Shown here in pieces: positions 24,623-34,041 of a stretch of DNA of 64,000 nt; position 1 is the stretch's first letter, and each line of letters opens with the position of its first letter. Under the pieces are notes generated by a model, which saw only the letters and a program-made list of their open reading frames with translations, was not told the DNA's origin and ran no database searches. The DNA comes from Corynebacterium frankenforstense. GTDB taxonomy: Bacteria; Actinomycetota; Actinomycetes; Mycobacteriales; Mycobacteriaceae. Location of the stretch: positions 1 to 64,000 of the forward strand of contig NZ_JASODI010000010.1 of the NCBI RefSeq assembly GCF_030211955.1, read 5' to 3'. The position numbers and the translations under genes are program-made.

Positions 24623-26281
24623 CTAGAACAGGCCGGTGATGCGGCCGTCGGCGTCGATGTCGATGTTCTCGGCGGCCGGCTTCTTCGGCAGGCCCGGCAT
24701 CGTCATCACGTCGCCGGTCAGGGCGACGACGAACCCGGCGCCGGTGCGCGGCACGAGCTCGCGCACGTGCAGGACGTGGTTGTCCGGCGCGCCGAGGGCG
24801 TGCGGGTCGTCCGAGAAGGAGTACTGCGTCTTCGAGATGCACACCGGCAGCTTGTCCCAGCCGTTGGCCTTGAGCGTGGCCAGGTCCTTCTCCGCCTTGC
24901 GGGAGTACTCGACGCGCCCGGCGTGGTAGATCAGGAAGGCCACGCGCTCGATGGCGTTCTCGACGCCGTCGGCCGGGTCGTAGATCGGGTGCGAGCCCTC
25001 GCCCAGGCTGGCGAGCACCTTCTCGGCGAGCGCCTCGCCGCCGGCGCCGCCCTTGCCCCAGACCTCGGCCTCGGCCATCTCGACGCCGAACTCGCGGGCC
25101 CAGTCGAACATCCAGGCCCGCTCGGCCTCGGTGTCCGAGGGGAAGAGGTTGAGCGCGACAACGGGCTCGACGCCGAAGTGACGGATGTTCTCCACGTGGC
25201 GCTCGAGATTGACGACGCCGCGCGCCAGCGCGTCGATGTCCTCTGCGTCCAGGTCGGCGCGCTCGACGCCGCCGTTGTACTTGAGCGAACGGATGGTGGC
25301 CACGACGACGGTGCCCGCGACGTCGAGGTCGCCGGCGCGGGACTTGATGTCGAAGAACTTCTCGGCGCCCAGGTCCGAGCCGAAGCCGGCCTCGGTGCAC
25401 ACGATGTCGGCGCAGTCGAGGGCGGCGCGGGTGGCGGCCAGGGTGTTGCAGCCGTGGGCGATGTTGGCGAAGGGACCGCCGTGCACGAAGGCCGGGGTGC
25501 CGCCGAGGGTCTGCACCAGGTTGGGCAGCACGGCGTCCTTGAGCAGCACGGTCAGCGCGCCGGCCGCACCGAGGTCGCCGGCGGTGACCGGCGCGCCGTC
25601 GTAGGTGTAGCCGACGGTGATCGCGGCGAGGCGTTCCTTGAGGTCCGCCAGGCCGTCGGCCAGGCCGATCACGGCCATGATCTCGCTGGCCGCGGTGATG
25701 GTGAAGCTGGTCTCGGCGGGCACGCCGTGGGCGCGGCCGCCCAGGCCGGTGACCACGCCGCGCAGGGTGCGGTCGTTGACGTCGATGCAGCGCTGCCAGG
25801 TGACCTGGCGCGGGTCGATGTTGAGGCGGTTGCCCTGGTGGATGTGGTTGTCCACCAGCGCGGCCAGGGTGTTGGTGGCCGCGGAGATGGCGTGGAAGTC
25901 GCCGGTGAAGTGCAGGTTGATGTCCGCCATCGGAACGATCTGCGAGTAGCCGCCGCCGCAGGCGCCGCCCTTGATGCCCATCACGGGGCCCTGGGAAGGC
26001 TCGCGCAGGGCCGCCGCCGCGCGGTGGCCGAGGCGGGCCAGGGCGTCGGTCAGGCCGATCAGCACGGTCGACTTACCCTCGCCGGCCGGGGTCGGCGAGA
26101 TGCCGGTGACCAGCACGAGCTTGCCCTTCTTGCCGCGGTCCGGAAGCTTGGTGGGGTCCACCTTCGCCTTGTCGGTGCCGTAGGGGTGCAGGGCCTCGGC
26201 CGGGATGGCCAGCTTCGCGGCGATGTCCTGGATCGGCTCGAGGGTGTGGTCTTGGGCGATGTCAACGTCGGTGAGTGCCAT
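24623..26281 (-). CDS. fhs: Formate-tetrahydrofolate ligase
   Basis: 552 residues from the ATG at 26281, the usual length. Phosphate loop TPAGEGKS (64-71), REPSQGPVMGIKGGACGGGYSQ, and the FTHFS-type FVHGGPFANIAHGCN and EAGFGSDLGAEKF stretches. It makes 10-formyl-THF from formate, ATP and THF, feeding purine and methionyl-tRNA formylation and, with metF/metE, methyl transfer. TAACCT (26294-26289) lies 7 nt before the ATG, which selects this start over an upstream in-frame one and suggests a leaderless mRNA. Confidence 0.97.
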   Translation of the reverse strand: MALTDVDIAQDHTLEPIQDIAAKLAIPAEALHPYGTDKAKVDPTKLPDRGKKGKLVLVTGISPTPAGEGKSTVLIGLTDALARLGHRAAAALREPSQGPVMGIKGGACGGGYSQIVPMADINLHFTGDFHAISAATNTLAALVDNHIHQGNRLNIDPRQVTWQRCIDVNDRTLRGVVTGLGGRAHGVPAETSFTITAASEIMAVIGLADGLADLKERLAAITVGYTYDGAPVTAGDLGAAGALTVLLKDAVLPNLVQTLGGTPAFVHGGPFANIAHGCNTLAATRAALDCADIVCTEAGFGSDLGAEKFFDIKSRAGDLDVAGTVVVATIRSLKYNGGVERADLDAEDIDALARGVVNLERHVENIRHFGVEPVVALNLFPSDTEAERAWMFDWAREFGVEMAEAEVWGKGGAGGEALAEKVLASLGEGSHPIYDPADGVENAIERVAFLIYHAGRVEYSRKAEKDLATLKANGWDKLPVCISKTQYSFSDDPHALGAPDNHVLHVRELVPRTGAGFVVALTGDVMTMPGLPKKPAAENIDIDADGRITGLF

Positions 26282-26324
26282 GTGTGCCAGGTTACTCAAC
26301 GCCCCCGGGGCTACCATTGTCGGT

Positions 26325-26717
26325 GTGACCGATCAGGACTCCAGTAACGGAACTCACACCCGCTCGTGGCTGGCTCGCGTGGCGCTCCCCCACGGCGACG
26401 AGCCGGACCCCCGCTTCACGCTGGCCAACGAGCGCACCTTCCTGGCGTGGACGCGCACCTCGCTGGCCTTCCTGGCCGGCGGCGTGGCCCTGGGCGCCTT
26501 CGAGCTCGAGGGCCTGCCGCGCGAGGTGCGCGTGGCCCTGGCCGTCTTCGTCATCGCCGTGGGACTCGTCATCTCGCTGGGCGCGGCCGTGCGCTGGCTG
26601 CGCGTGGAGCGCGCCATGCGCGAGCACCGTCCCCTGCCGGTGCCGGCGATCGTGCCCGTGCTCTCGGCGGCGGCGGTGATCGCCTGCGCCGTGGCCGCCG
26701 GGATGTTCCTCGCGTGA
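26325..26717 (+). CDS. DUF202 (YidH-like) membrane protein
   Basis: 130 residues from a GTG at 26325 with TACCAT (26312-26317) 7 nt before it, so probably leaderless. The family core is visible: LANERTFLAWTRTSLAFLAGG, then hydrophobic segments at about 42-55, 67-88 and 108-128. DUF202 proteins are small inner-membrane proteins of unknown role. The next DUF202 gene overlaps its stop (GTGA), so the pair may form a heteromer. Confidence 0.88.
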   Translation: MTDQDSSNGTHTRSWLARVALPHGDEPDPRFTLANERTFLAWTRTSLAFLAGGVALGAFELEGLPREVRVALAVFVIAVGLVISLGAAVRWLRVERAMREHRPLPVPAIVPVLSAAAVIACAVAAGMFLA

Positions 26718-27046
26718 GCGGCGCCCCCGCGGTCCACGGCGACCCCGGCCTGCAGCCGGAGCGCACGAGCCTGTCCTGGTCGCGCACCGTGCTCGCGATG
26801 CTGACGGCCTCCGCGGTGCTCCTGCGCTGGATACCGCTCTACGGCCCGGCGGTCTTCGCGCTCTACGCCGTGCTGCTGACGGTGGCCGGCACGATCCTGG
26901 CCCGGCAGCGCTCCCGCTACCGGCGCGAGGCGACGGGGCTCGCCGCCGGGCGGGTCTCGGCCAACGTCGGCGGTGTGGCGCTGATGGCGCTGGCGATGGG
27001 CGTGCTCGGCGTCGGCGGCATCGTGCTCGTGCTCGTCGACGCGTGA
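26714..27046 (+). CDS. DUF202 membrane protein, second copy
   Basis: 110 residues, GTG start overlapping the previous stop. It has the same LQPERTSLSWSRTVLAML family box and three hydrophobic segments (about 24-42, 47-62 and 85-108). Similar in fold but only weakly alike in sequence to its upstream partner, as usual for DUF202 gene pairs. Role unknown. A strong terminator follows. Confidence 0.87.
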   Translation: MSGAPAVHGDPGLQPERTSLSWSRTVLAMLTASAVLLRWIPLYGPAVFALYAVLLTVAGTILARQRSRYRREATGLAAGRVSANVGGVALMALAMGVLGVGGIVLVLVDA

Positions 27047-27067
27047 GGCGCGCGGTCCGGGACACGG

Positions 27068-27103
27068 CAACGGGCCCCGACCGGGAAAGGTCGGGGCCCG
27101 TTG
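27068..27103. terminator. Bidirectional terminator between DUF202 pair and dcu
   Basis: A 15-bp perfect stem (27068-27082 with 27089-27103) with a 6-nt loop, lying between two convergent genes. The GC-rich core is flanked by CAA/TTG; the T-tract is weak on both sides. Confidence 0.85.
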
Positions 27104-27122
27104 AGCCTGAGGCGGTGGAGTC

Positions 27123-28430
27123 CTAGATGAGGACCGAGCCGAAGGCGTAGCAGAGCAGCACCGAGATGATGATCTGCAGGGTGCCCGGCACCAGGAACGG
27201 GTGGTTGAAGACCCACTTGCCGATCTGGGTGGAGCCGGTGTCGTCCATCTCGACCGCGGCGAGCAGCGTCGGGTAGGTCGGGAGGATGAACAGGGCGGAG
27301 ACGGCCGGGAACGCGGCGACGGCGGTCAGCGGGCTGACGCCGATGGCCAGGGCGGCCGGCATGAGGGCCTTCGCCGTGGCGGCCTGCGAGTACAGCAGGG
27401 CGGCGGCGAAGAACATGACCACGGCCAGCAGCCACGGAGCAGTCTCGAGCACGTCACCGGCGAAGGCCTCGATCGACTCGATGTTGTCGTTGATGATCGT
27501 GGTGCCCAGCCAGGCGACGCCGAGGACACAGACACAGGCCGACATGCCGGAGCGGAAGACCTGGGTGCCCAGGATCTCGCCGGCCGGGATCTTGGTGACC
27601 ACGACGATTACGGTGGCGGCCAGTAGCATGATGGACATGATCGCCTCGTTGCGCGGCAGCGTCGGGTCCGAGATCAGGCCGACGTTGTCCGAGGTGATGG
27701 TGGCCCAGATGACCACGAGCAGGATGGCGATCAGGAAGGTCGCCACGGAGATCTTGCCCGAGCGGGTCGGCTTGTAGTCGGAGGTGACGGCAGGCGGGGA
27801 GACCAGGCCGCGCTCGAGGCGGTCCAGGTAGACCGGGTCCTGCTCCAGCGGCTTGCCCAGCTTGTTGGCCAGGATGGCCGTCGGGAAGATCGCCAGGAAG
27901 GTCGCCGGGATCAGCACGGCCAGCAGGGACAGGTAGCCCACGCCGAGCGGCTCCAGGATGGAGGCCATGAAGACCACGGCCGCGGAGATCGGCGAGGCCA
28001 CGATGGCCATCTGCGAGGCCGGGACGGCCACGGACAGCGGACGCGAGGGGCGGATCTTGCCCTCCTTGGCCACCTCGACGATGACCGGGAGGGTGGAGAA
28101 CGCGGTGTGCCCGGTGCCGGCGCACAGCGTCATCAGGTAGGTGACGATCGGCGCCCAGACGGTGATCTGCTTGGGGTTACGGCGCAGGAACTTCTCGGCC
28201 CAGTGGACCAGCAGGTCCAGGCCGCCGGCGCGCTGCATCGCGGAGATGGCCGCGATGACACACATGATGATGCCGATGACGTCGAACGGGATGGCGTCGA
28301 ACTCCACCGGAACGCCGGTCAGGCCGAGCAGCAGCACACCTGCGCCGCCGGCGAAGCCGATCGCGATGGATCCGAGCCGGGCGCCGAGCACGATGGCGCC
28401 GAGGACAATGAGGATCTGAAGGATGATCAC
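27123..28430 (-). CDS. Anaerobic C4-dicarboxylate transporter (DcuA/DcuB family)
   Basis: 435 residues with 10-12 hydrophobic segments across its length. Family pieces include AGTGHTAFSTLPVI near residue 105, QMAIVASPISAA and the C-terminal PTYPTLLAAVEMDDTGSTQIGKW. It would exchange aspartate, fumarate, malate or succinate across the membrane. It starts with a GTG 159 bp after aspA on the same strand, so AspA (aspartate to fumarate plus ammonia) and this antiporter probably work together, as in fumarate respiration. DcuA versus DcuB cannot be decided. Confidence 0.93.
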   Translation of the reverse strand: MIILQILIVLGAIVLGARLGSIAIGFAGGAGVLLLGLTGVPVEFDAIPFDVIGIIMCVIAAISAMQRAGGLDLLVHWAEKFLRRNPKQITVWAPIVTYLMTLCAGTGHTAFSTLPVIVEVAKEGKIRPSRPLSVAVPASQMAIVASPISAAVVFMASILEPLGVGYLSLLAVLIPATFLAIFPTAILANKLGKPLEQDPVYLDRLERGLVSPPAVTSDYKPTRSGKISVATFLIAILLVVIWATITSDNVGLISDPTLPRNEAIMSIMLLAATVIVVVTKIPAGEILGTQVFRSGMSACVCVLGVAWLGTTIINDNIESIEAFAGDVLETAPWLLAVVMFFAAALLYSQAATAKALMPAALAIGVSPLTAVAAFPAVSALFILPTYPTLLAAVEMDDTGSTQIGKWVFNHPFLVPGTLQIIISVLLCYAFGSVLI

Positions 28431-28451
28431 TTGCGGTTACTTTCTTGCGGC

Positions 28452-28472
28452 CCCGGGCGCTTATCGCCCGGG
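28452..28472. other. Hairpin between aspA and dcu
   Basis: CCCGGGCG (28452-28459) and CGCCCGGG (28465-28472) form an 8-bp stem with a 5-nt loop, 22 bp before the dcu start. No T-tract follows on the minus strand. It may protect or process the aspA-dcu mRNA, or give partial termination so that dcu is made in smaller amount. Confidence 0.5.
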
Positions 28473-28589
28473 ACGGGAGACGGGGACCGCTTCGCCTCGG
28501 CGCCAGAGAAACTCATTCGCGCAGGCGACAAGCCGCCACCCGGCCAGAGCCGGGGGCGGTGCAGCGGTCACTGGGGATGGTACTTGGAC

Positions 28590-30041
28590 CTAGTCCTCGT
28601 CGTAGACCTTGCCCTGGTACTTCGGGTTCATCAGGTTCTCCTTCGAGAGGACCTTGTTCATGGTCTCCTCGTCGATGAGCCCCTTCTCCAGGACCAGTTC
28701 ACGCACGGAGCGACCGGTCTCGGCGGCCTCCTTGCCCACGACATCGCCGTTGTGGTGGCCGATGAAGGGGTTCAGGTAGGTGATGATGCCGATGGAGTTG
28801 TCCACGTAGGCCTGGCAGACGTCCTCGTTGGCGGTGATGCCGGTGACGCACTTCTCACGCAGGGTGTCTGCGGCGTTGGTCAGCGTCAGCAGCGACTCGA
28901 ACATGGCCTGGCCGATGGCCGGCTCCATGACGTTGAGCTGCAGCTGGCCGGCCTCGGCGGCCCAGGTGACGGTGATGTCGTTGCCGAAGACGCGGAAGCA
29001 GACCTGGTTGACGACCTCGGGGATGACCGGGTTGACCTTGGCCGGCATGATCGACGAGCCGGCGGCACGCTCGGGCAGGTTGATCTCGTTGAGGCCGGCG
29101 CGCGGGCCCGAGGAGAGCAGACGCAGGTCGTTGCAGATCTTGGAGAGCTTCATGGCGGCGCGCTTGATGGCGCCGTGGGCCAGCACGTAGGCGCCGTTGT
29201 CGCTGGTGGCCTCGATGAGGTCCTCGGCGGAGACGACGTTCAGGCCGGTGTTCTCGGCCAGCGCCTTGGTGACCTCCTCGCGGAAGCCCTCCGGGGTGTT
29301 CAAGCCGGTGCCGATGGCGGTCGCGCCGAGGTTAACCTCGAGCAGCTTCTCCGCGGCGGTCTCCAGGATGGCGCGCTCCTCGGACAGGTTGATCGCGAAC
29401 CCGTGGAACTCGGCGCCCAGGGTCATCGGGACGGCGTCCTGCAGCTGGGTGCGGCCCATCTTGAGCACGTGGGCGAACTCCTCGCCCTTGGCGCGGAAGG
29501 CGTCGCACAGCTTGTCGTAGGCCTCGATGAGGTTCTGCATCTCGGCGTAGACGCCGAGGCGGAAGCCGGTCGGGTAGGCGTCGTTGGTGGACTGCGCCAT
29601 ATTGACGTCGTCGTTCGGGTTCAGGGCCTCGTAGTCGCCCTTCTCCTTGCCCAGGTGCTCGAGGGCCAGGTTGGCGACGACCTCGTTGGTGTTCATGTTC
29701 AGCGAGGTGCCGGCGCCGCCCTGGAAGACGTCGATCGGGAACTGATCCATGCAGCGACCCTCGTTGAGGATCTGGTCACAGGCCCAGACGATGGCGAAGG
29801 CCTTCTCCTTCGGCAGCACGTGCAGGCGGTGGTTGGCCATGGCGGTGGCCTTCTTCACCTCGACCATGCCGCGGATGAAGGAGGGCACGTCGTTGATGGT
29901 CTTGCCGGAGATCTTGTAGTTGTCGATCGCGCGCATCGTGTGGATGCCGTAGTACGCGTCGTTGGGGACCTCCATGGTGCCGAGGAGGTCCTCCTCGACG
30001 CGGACGCTGGTGTCCTTGGTTGTGCCGTCAGAAGAAGTCAT
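28590..30041 (-). CDS. aspA: Aspartate ammonia-lyase
   Basis: 483 residues. The fumarase/aspartase superfamily signature [11 protein letters not shown] is at 328-338, and the substrate loops [11 protein letters not shown] and [10 protein letters not shown] are present; a [12 protein letters not shown] stretch gives the His/Gln site region. It makes fumarate and ammonia from aspartate as a homotetramer. Start ATG with an AAAGGAATTCC ribosome region. Downstream on the same strand is a dicarboxylate carrier, upstream is a 300-bp AT-rich region. hisG follows aspA in other corynebacteria, as here. Confidence 0.96.
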   Translation of the reverse strand: MTSSDGTTKDTSVRVEEDLLGTMEVPNDAYYGIHTMRAIDNYKISGKTINDVPSFIRGMVEVKKATAMANHRLHVLPKEKAFAIVWACDQILNEGRCMDQFPIDVFQGGAGTSLNMNTNEVVANLALEHLGKEKGDYEALNPNDDVNMAQSTNDAYPTGFRLGVYAEMQNLIEAYDKLCDAFRAKGEEFAHVLKMGRTQLQDAVPMTLGAEFHGFAINLSEERAILETAAEKLLEVNLGATAIGTGLNTPEGFREEVTKALAENTGLNVVSAEDLIEATSDNGAYVLAHGAIKRAAMKLSKICNDLRLLSSGPRAGLNEINLPERAAGSSIMPAKVNPVIPEVVNQVCFRVFGNDITVTWAAEAGQLQLNVMEPAIGQAMFESLLTLTNAADTLREKCVTGITANEDVCQAYVDNSIGIITYLNPFIGHHNGDVVGKEAAETGRSVRELVLEKGLIDEETMNKVLSKENLMNPKYQGKVYDED

Positions 30042-30340
30042 GTGGAATTCCTTTCTGTATCGCCGCGATTCAGTGCCATCCCGGGCACGTCACCCCCTCG
30101 TGTGGGGGGCGCGGCGCTGGCCGGGATGTTGCCTCCCACCATACAGAACTGAAAATTACCTGTTATCCTGCAGTTTTAAGTACTGATAGGTGTTGCGTAT
30201 AGGTCGGAATCCAATGAGACGTATGGCGAGCCTAAGAAGTCCAGTTCAACGAACGATTACCCCCGAATGAGGCAGGAGAAAGGTGCGCATCCAGTTGTGA
30301 AAAGAATTAACTGCACGCGCCCCGGTGACGCGGGTTGCAC
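30042..30340. promoter_or_regulatory. AT-rich regulatory region before aspA
   Basis: This 299-bp gap between hisG (ending at 30341) and aspA is less GC-rich than its surroundings, mainly at 30140-30310. A 5' leader part just before aspA can fold: CATCCCGG (30077-30084) pairs with CCGGGATG (30121-30128), enclosing a CCCC/GGGG hairpin. I see no confident promoter match, and no gene. Confidence 0.5.
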
Positions 30341-31186
30341 TCAGATCCGGGCGATCCGTAGGTCGCTGGCGAGGATCGCCTCGGCGCCGACGGCCTGCAG
30401 GCGGTCCATGACGTTGTTGGCCTCCTGGCGCGGGATCATCGCGCGCACGGCCACCCAGTTCTCGCGGGTCAGCGGCGATATCGTCGGGCCGGTCAGCCCC
30501 GGGGTGATCTCCGAGGAGGCCTCGAGGTTCTCGCGGGCGATGTTGTAGTCGAGCATGACGTAGTTGTGCGCGTTGAGGATGCCCTGGAAGCGACGCAGGA
30601 TGACCTGGTGTTCCTCGGTCAGCTCGGCGTCGGCGCGGGCGACCACGACGGCCTCGGAGTCGCAGAGCACCTCGCCGAAGGGCTCGAGGCCCTGCTTGCG
30701 CAGCGTGCGCCCGGTCGAGACGACGTCGGCGATGGCGTCGGCCACGCCGAGGCGGATGGCGATCTCCACCGCGCCGTCGAGCCGGATGACCTCGGCGGTG
30801 AGCCCGCGCTCGGCCAGGTCGGCGCGCACGAGGTTCGGGTACGAGGTCGCGATGCGCTTGCCGTCGAGTTTCTCGGGGGTCCAGTCCTCCCCCGCCGGGG
30901 CGGCGTAGCGGAAGGTGGAGTTGCCGAAGCCGAGCGACATGACCTCACGGACGTCGGCGCGCGAGTCGCGGGCCAGGTCTCGGCCGGTGATGCCCAGGTC
31001 GAGGTGACCGGCGGCGACGTAGATGGCGATGTCCTTGGGGCGCAGGAAGAAAAACTCCACCCCGTTGTCCTTGTCGACGACGTTGAGGGCCTTGGTGTCG
31101 CCGCGGCCGGAGTAGCCGGCCTCCTTGAGGATGCTGCTGGCAACCTCGGAGAGCGAGCCCTTGTTGGGGATGGCGATCTTGAGCAT
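30341..31186 (-). CDS. hisG: ATP phosphoribosyltransferase
   Basis: 281 residues, the long form of HisG: a periplasmic-binding-like catalytic domain ([12 protein letters not shown]..., [12 protein letters not shown]) and a C-terminal ACT-like regulatory domain (about 210-281, [19 protein letters not shown]) for histidine feedback. First step of histidine synthesis, joining ATP and PRPP. It follows hisE after a 54-bp gap in the same direction; hisE and hisG form the usual corynebacterial pair, separate from the main his operon. An AGGAG lies 15 nt before the ATG, rather far. Confidence 0.97.
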   Translation of the reverse strand: MLKIAIPNKGSLSEVASSILKEAGYSGRGDTKALNVVDKDNGVEFFFLRPKDIAIYVAAGHLDLGITGRDLARDSRADVREVMSLGFGNSTFRYAAPAGEDWTPEKLDGKRIATSYPNLVRADLAERGLTAEVIRLDGAVEIAIRLGVADAIADVVSTGRTLRKQGLEPFGEVLCDSEAVVVARADAELTEEHQVILRRFQGILNAHNYVMLDYNIARENLEASSEITPGLTGPTISPLTRENWVAVRAMIPRQEANNVMDRLQAVGAEAILASDLRIARI

Positions 31187-31240
31187 GACGGTTTCAGTGA
31201 CTCCTGGGGGTTGGTGCGTGGGGCGGGGTCGGCGTGCGGC

Positions 31241-31504
31241 TCAGAGGTAGCGGTAGATGTCCTCGGGCTTGAGCCCGCGGGCCACCATGATCACCTGCGA
31301 CCAGTAGACGAGCTGGGAGATCTCTTCCGCCAGCTCCTCGTCGGACTGGTACTCGGCGGCCAGCCAGACCTCGCCGGCTTCCTCGTTGACCTTCTTGCCC
31401 AGGAAATGCATCCCCTTGTCGAGGGCCTCCACGGTCCCCGAGCCCTCCGGGCGGTTCTTGGCACGGTCAGCGAGTTCAGCAAACAGAGAGTCGAAGTTCT
31501 TCAC
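31241..31504 (-). CDS. hisE: Phosphoribosyl-ATP pyrophosphohydrolase
   Basis: 87 residues, the normal HisE size. MazG-like all-alpha fold with acidic metal ligands: [22 protein letters not shown] and the [17 protein letters not shown] helix. Second step of histidine synthesis, hydrolysing phosphoribosyl-ATP to phosphoribosyl-AMP. The GTG at 31504 has CATAAT (31516-31511) 6 nt upstream, so the hisE-hisG transcript is probably leaderless. Confidence 0.95.
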   Translation of the reverse strand: MKNFDSLFAELADRAKNRPEGSGTVEALDKGMHFLGKKVNEEAGEVWLAAEYQSDEELAEEISQLVYWSQVIMVARGLKPEDIYRYL

Positions 31505-31528
31505 GGCTTCATTATGGCACGCGCCGCG

Positions 31529-32236
31529 CTACACCCCCGACAGTCGGTCGAACCACACCCCCACCCGGTGGGCGTCGACCCCCACAAAACTGCGCTCGCC
31601 GTTGAGCTCGCCGAGGTCCGCCGCCCCCGGCTGCGGGGCCTGCCCCGGGACCTCCGGCAGCCCGATGACCACGCAGCCGGCCTCGAGCGCGCCGGACATC
31701 CCGGCGAGCGAATCCTCGAAGACGACGCAGTCCGCGGGGCTGACACCCGTGCGCCGGGCGGCCTCGAGGAACATGTCGGGGGCCGGCTTGTAGCGGGCGA
31801 CCTGGTCGCCGGTGACGGCGTCGGCGAAGAAGTCCCGGCCCACCGCGTCGATGGCGATGTCGGCGAGCGGACGCACGGTGTTCGTGGTGACCACGGCGGG
31901 CACCCCCGCAGACCCCAGATCACCGAGCAGGTCGCGCACGCCGGGCTTCGGCTCGAGTCGCTCGCGGAAGAGATCGGCCACGCGGGCGAGCATCTCCTCG
32001 CGCAGCCGGTCGGCGGTCGCCTCGTCGACGGTGACCCCGGCGTGCTCGGCGCAGATGCGCAGCGTGTTCGGGAAGGACCCGCCGATGGTCGCCTGCCGCA
32101 GCTCGGGGGTGAGCCGGCGGCCCAGCTTCTCGCTGAGCTCGAAGGTGGCGATCCCCCACAGCGGCTCCGAGTCCACCATGGTGCCGTCCATGTCGAAGAA
32201 GACCGCCGCGGGCGTACGCCCCGAAGAAGCCGCCAT
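31529..32236 (-). CDS. HAD-superfamily phosphatase
   Basis: 235 residues from the ATG at 32236; a GTG 15 bp upstream overlapping a GGAAAGG tract is also possible. Haloacid-dehalogenase motifs: DMDGT (Asp15, Asp17 nucleophile and acid), VVTTNT (motif II), RYKPAPD (motif III Lys) and VFEDSLAG (motif IV). Small alpha-helical cap after motif I, as in beta-phosphoglucomutase-like phosphatases. The substrate cannot be named. It lies between hisE and a short uncharacterised gene. Confidence 0.88.
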   Translation of the reverse strand: MAASSGRTPAAVFFDMDGTMVDSEPLWGIATFELSEKLGRRLTPELRQATIGGSFPNTLRICAEHAGVTVDEATADRLREEMLARVADLFRERLEPKPGVRDLLGDLGSAGVPAVVTTNTVRPLADIAIDAVGRDFFADAVTGDQVARYKPAPDMFLEAARRTGVSPADCVVFEDSLAGMSGALEAGCVVIGLPEVPGQAPQPGAADLGELNGERSFVGVDAHRVGVWFDRLSGV

Positions 32237-32296
32237 GAGTCTAAGTGCCACCTTTCCGCAGGATGTGTCCGGAAGGGGCAGCCTACCAGGCGGGAC

Positions 32297-32677
32297 TCAC
32301 TCGAGGACGGGCAGCGCCGCGAGCGTCTCGTCGGTCGCGCCGGTGGTGGCGGCGGCGTCGGTGATCAGCTCGTTGAGCTCGTCGAACTCCTCGGGCTCGA
32401 GCACGGCGTCGGCGTGCTTGGAGTTGAACTGGGTCAGCTCCTCGAGGGTGCGGGCGACCACGGGTTCGAGCAGGTCGGCCTCGGGGTCGTCGGGCACCCG
32501 GTCCAGGCGGTCGAGGAAGTCCTCGAGGATCCCGCGCAGCTCGCCGAGCGCGGAGGCGTCGTAGGGCGCCTCCCAGCTGTCCGTCTCACCCTCGCGCAGG
32601 TAGGCGCCGGTGGCGAAGGTCTCCAGGTCACTGATGTACTCGTCGATGCGGGGCTGGAAGTCAGCGCGGATGCTCAT
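32297..32677 (-). CDS. Uncharacterised acidic protein
   Basis: 126 residues, strongly acidic, probably all helical and cytosolic (ISDLETFATGAYLREGETDSW, LEELTQFNSKHADAVLEPEEFDELNELI). No Cys, no membrane helix. I do not recognise the family. The ATG at 32677 has GACAAT (32689-32684) about 6 nt upstream. It stands 23 bp after mshC in the same direction, so co-expression is likely. Confidence 0.7.
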   Translation of the reverse strand: MSIRADFQPRIDEYISDLETFATGAYLREGETDSWEAPYDASALGELRGILEDFLDRLDRVPDDPEADLLEPVVARTLEELTQFNSKHADAVLEPEEFDELNELITDAAATTGATDETLAALPVLE

Positions 32678-32700
32678 GGCGCCATTGTCACCGATTACGC

Positions 32701-33951
32701 CTAGACGTGCACGCCGAGCAGGGCGTGCACGGCCTCGGCGACCGTCTCCCCCGCCGCGCCGCGCGGGGCACCGTCGTGCTTGACGACGTCGCGTGCCCAC
32801 CCGTCCAGCGCCGCGAGCGCGCCCGGGGTGTCCAGGTCGTCGGAGAGGCGCTCGCGCAGCTCCGCGACGACTGCCTCGGCGGCCTCCGGGTCCTGGGCGG
32901 CGTCCGCGGCGGCGCGCCAGGCGGCCAGGCGCTCCTCGGCCTCGGCCAGCACGGCGTCGGACCAGTCGCGGTCCTGGCGGTAGTGGCCGGCGAAGACGCC
33001 GAGGCGGATGGCCGAGGGCTCGTGGCCGGCGGCGACGAGGTCGGCGACGAAGACGAGGTTGCCCAGGGACTTCGACATCTTGGTGCCGTCGAGGGCGATC
33101 ATGCCGCAGTGCACGTAGTGGCCGGCCATGCGCGCGACGTCGAGACCCGCCTCCGCGTGGGCGGCGGAGTACTCGTGGTGCGGGAAGGCCAGGTCGCTGC
33201 CGCCGCCCTGGATGGCGAAGCTGGAGCCGAGCCGGTCGGTGGCGATCGCCGAGCACTCGACGTGCCAGCCGGGTCGGCCCGGGCCGAAGGGCGAGTCCCA
33301 GGCGGGCTCGCCCTCGCGGTGGGCGCGCCAGATCAGGGCGTCGAGCGGGTCGCGCTTGCCCGGGCGGTCCGGGTCGCCGCCGCGCTCGGCGAAGGCGGCG
33401 GTCATCTCCTCGTGGGTGTAGTTGGACTCGTAGCCGAAGTTCTCGGTGGCGTCGACGCGTGCGTAGACGTCCGGGTGCTCCGGGTCGTCGACGACGTAGG
33501 CCGCCCCCTTGTCCAGCAGCTTCTGCACGAGCACGACGATCTCGTCGACGGCCTCCATCGCGCCGATGAAGTCCTGCGGCGGGAAGACCTCGAGGGCGGT
33601 CATGTCGCCGCGGAACTTGTCGATCTGCCCGTCGCCGAGCTCGCGCCAGTCCACGCCGTCGCGCAAGGCGCGCTCGAAGAGCGGGTCGTCTACGTCGGTG
33701 ACGTTCTGGACGTAGCGGACCTCGTGGCCGTTGTCGAGCAGCACCCGGTGGGCCAGGTCGAAGGCGAGGTAGGTCGCCGCGTGGCCGAGGTGGGTCGAGT
33801 CGTAGGGGGTGATGCCGCAGACGTAGAGGCCGACCGGGCCGGACGCCGGGATCTCGACGGGCTTGACCGCCTGGTCGGCGGTGTCGAAGAGCTTCAGCGG
33901 CACGGCGGTGCCGGCGGCGCGGGTGAGTTCGGGGCGGGGCCAGGATTGCAT
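32701..33951 (-). CDS. mshC: Cysteine:GlcN-Ins ligase MshC (mycothiol synthesis)
   Basis: 416 residues, related to cysteinyl-tRNA synthetase but shorter. HIGH-like motif THLGH (53-57), KMSKS (291-295), and zinc ligands Cys45, Cys233 and His258 region (FPHHE). It lacks the tRNA-binding C-terminal domain of CysRS, supporting MshC over CysS. It activates cysteine with ATP and couples it to glucosaminyl-inositol. I chose the ATG at 33951 because TAGAGT (33964-33959) lies 7 nt upstream. Gene order with uppP and pyrD is as in mycobacteria. Confidence 0.93.
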   Translation of the reverse strand: MQSWPRPELTRAAGTAVPLKLFDTADQAVKPVEIPASGPVGLYVCGITPYDSTHLGHAATYLAFDLAHRVLLDNGHEVRYVQNVTDVDDPLFERALRDGVDWRELGDGQIDKFRGDMTALEVFPPQDFIGAMEAVDEIVVLVQKLLDKGAAYVVDDPEHPDVYARVDATENFGYESNYTHEEMTAAFAERGGDPDRPGKRDPLDALIWRAHREGEPAWDSPFGPGRPGWHVECSAIATDRLGSSFAIQGGGSDLAFPHHEYSAAHAEAGLDVARMAGHYVHCGMIALDGTKMSKSLGNLVFVADLVAAGHEPSAIRLGVFAGHYRQDRDWSDAVLAEAEERLAAWRAAADAAQDPEAAEAVVAELRERLSDDLDTPGALAALDGWARDVVKHDGAPRGAAGETVAEAVHALLGVHV

Positions 33952-34041
33952 GGTCCACACTCTAACCGTCCGCCGCGACGCGGCGGCGGACAGGCGGGCC
34001 CACCCGGGCCGGGGCCCGCCCGAAACGGCCTGGACCGGTTT

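Noticed and set aside
30341..31504. Transcription attenuator in front of hisG
   Set aside because: I saw no His-rich leader peptide or competing hairpins in the 54-bp gap.
32701..33951. Cysteinyl-tRNA synthetase
   Set aside because: The protein has CysRS-like motifs, but its length, the THLGH form of the HIGH motif, lack of the C-terminal tRNA domain and the uppP neighbourhood fit MshC better.
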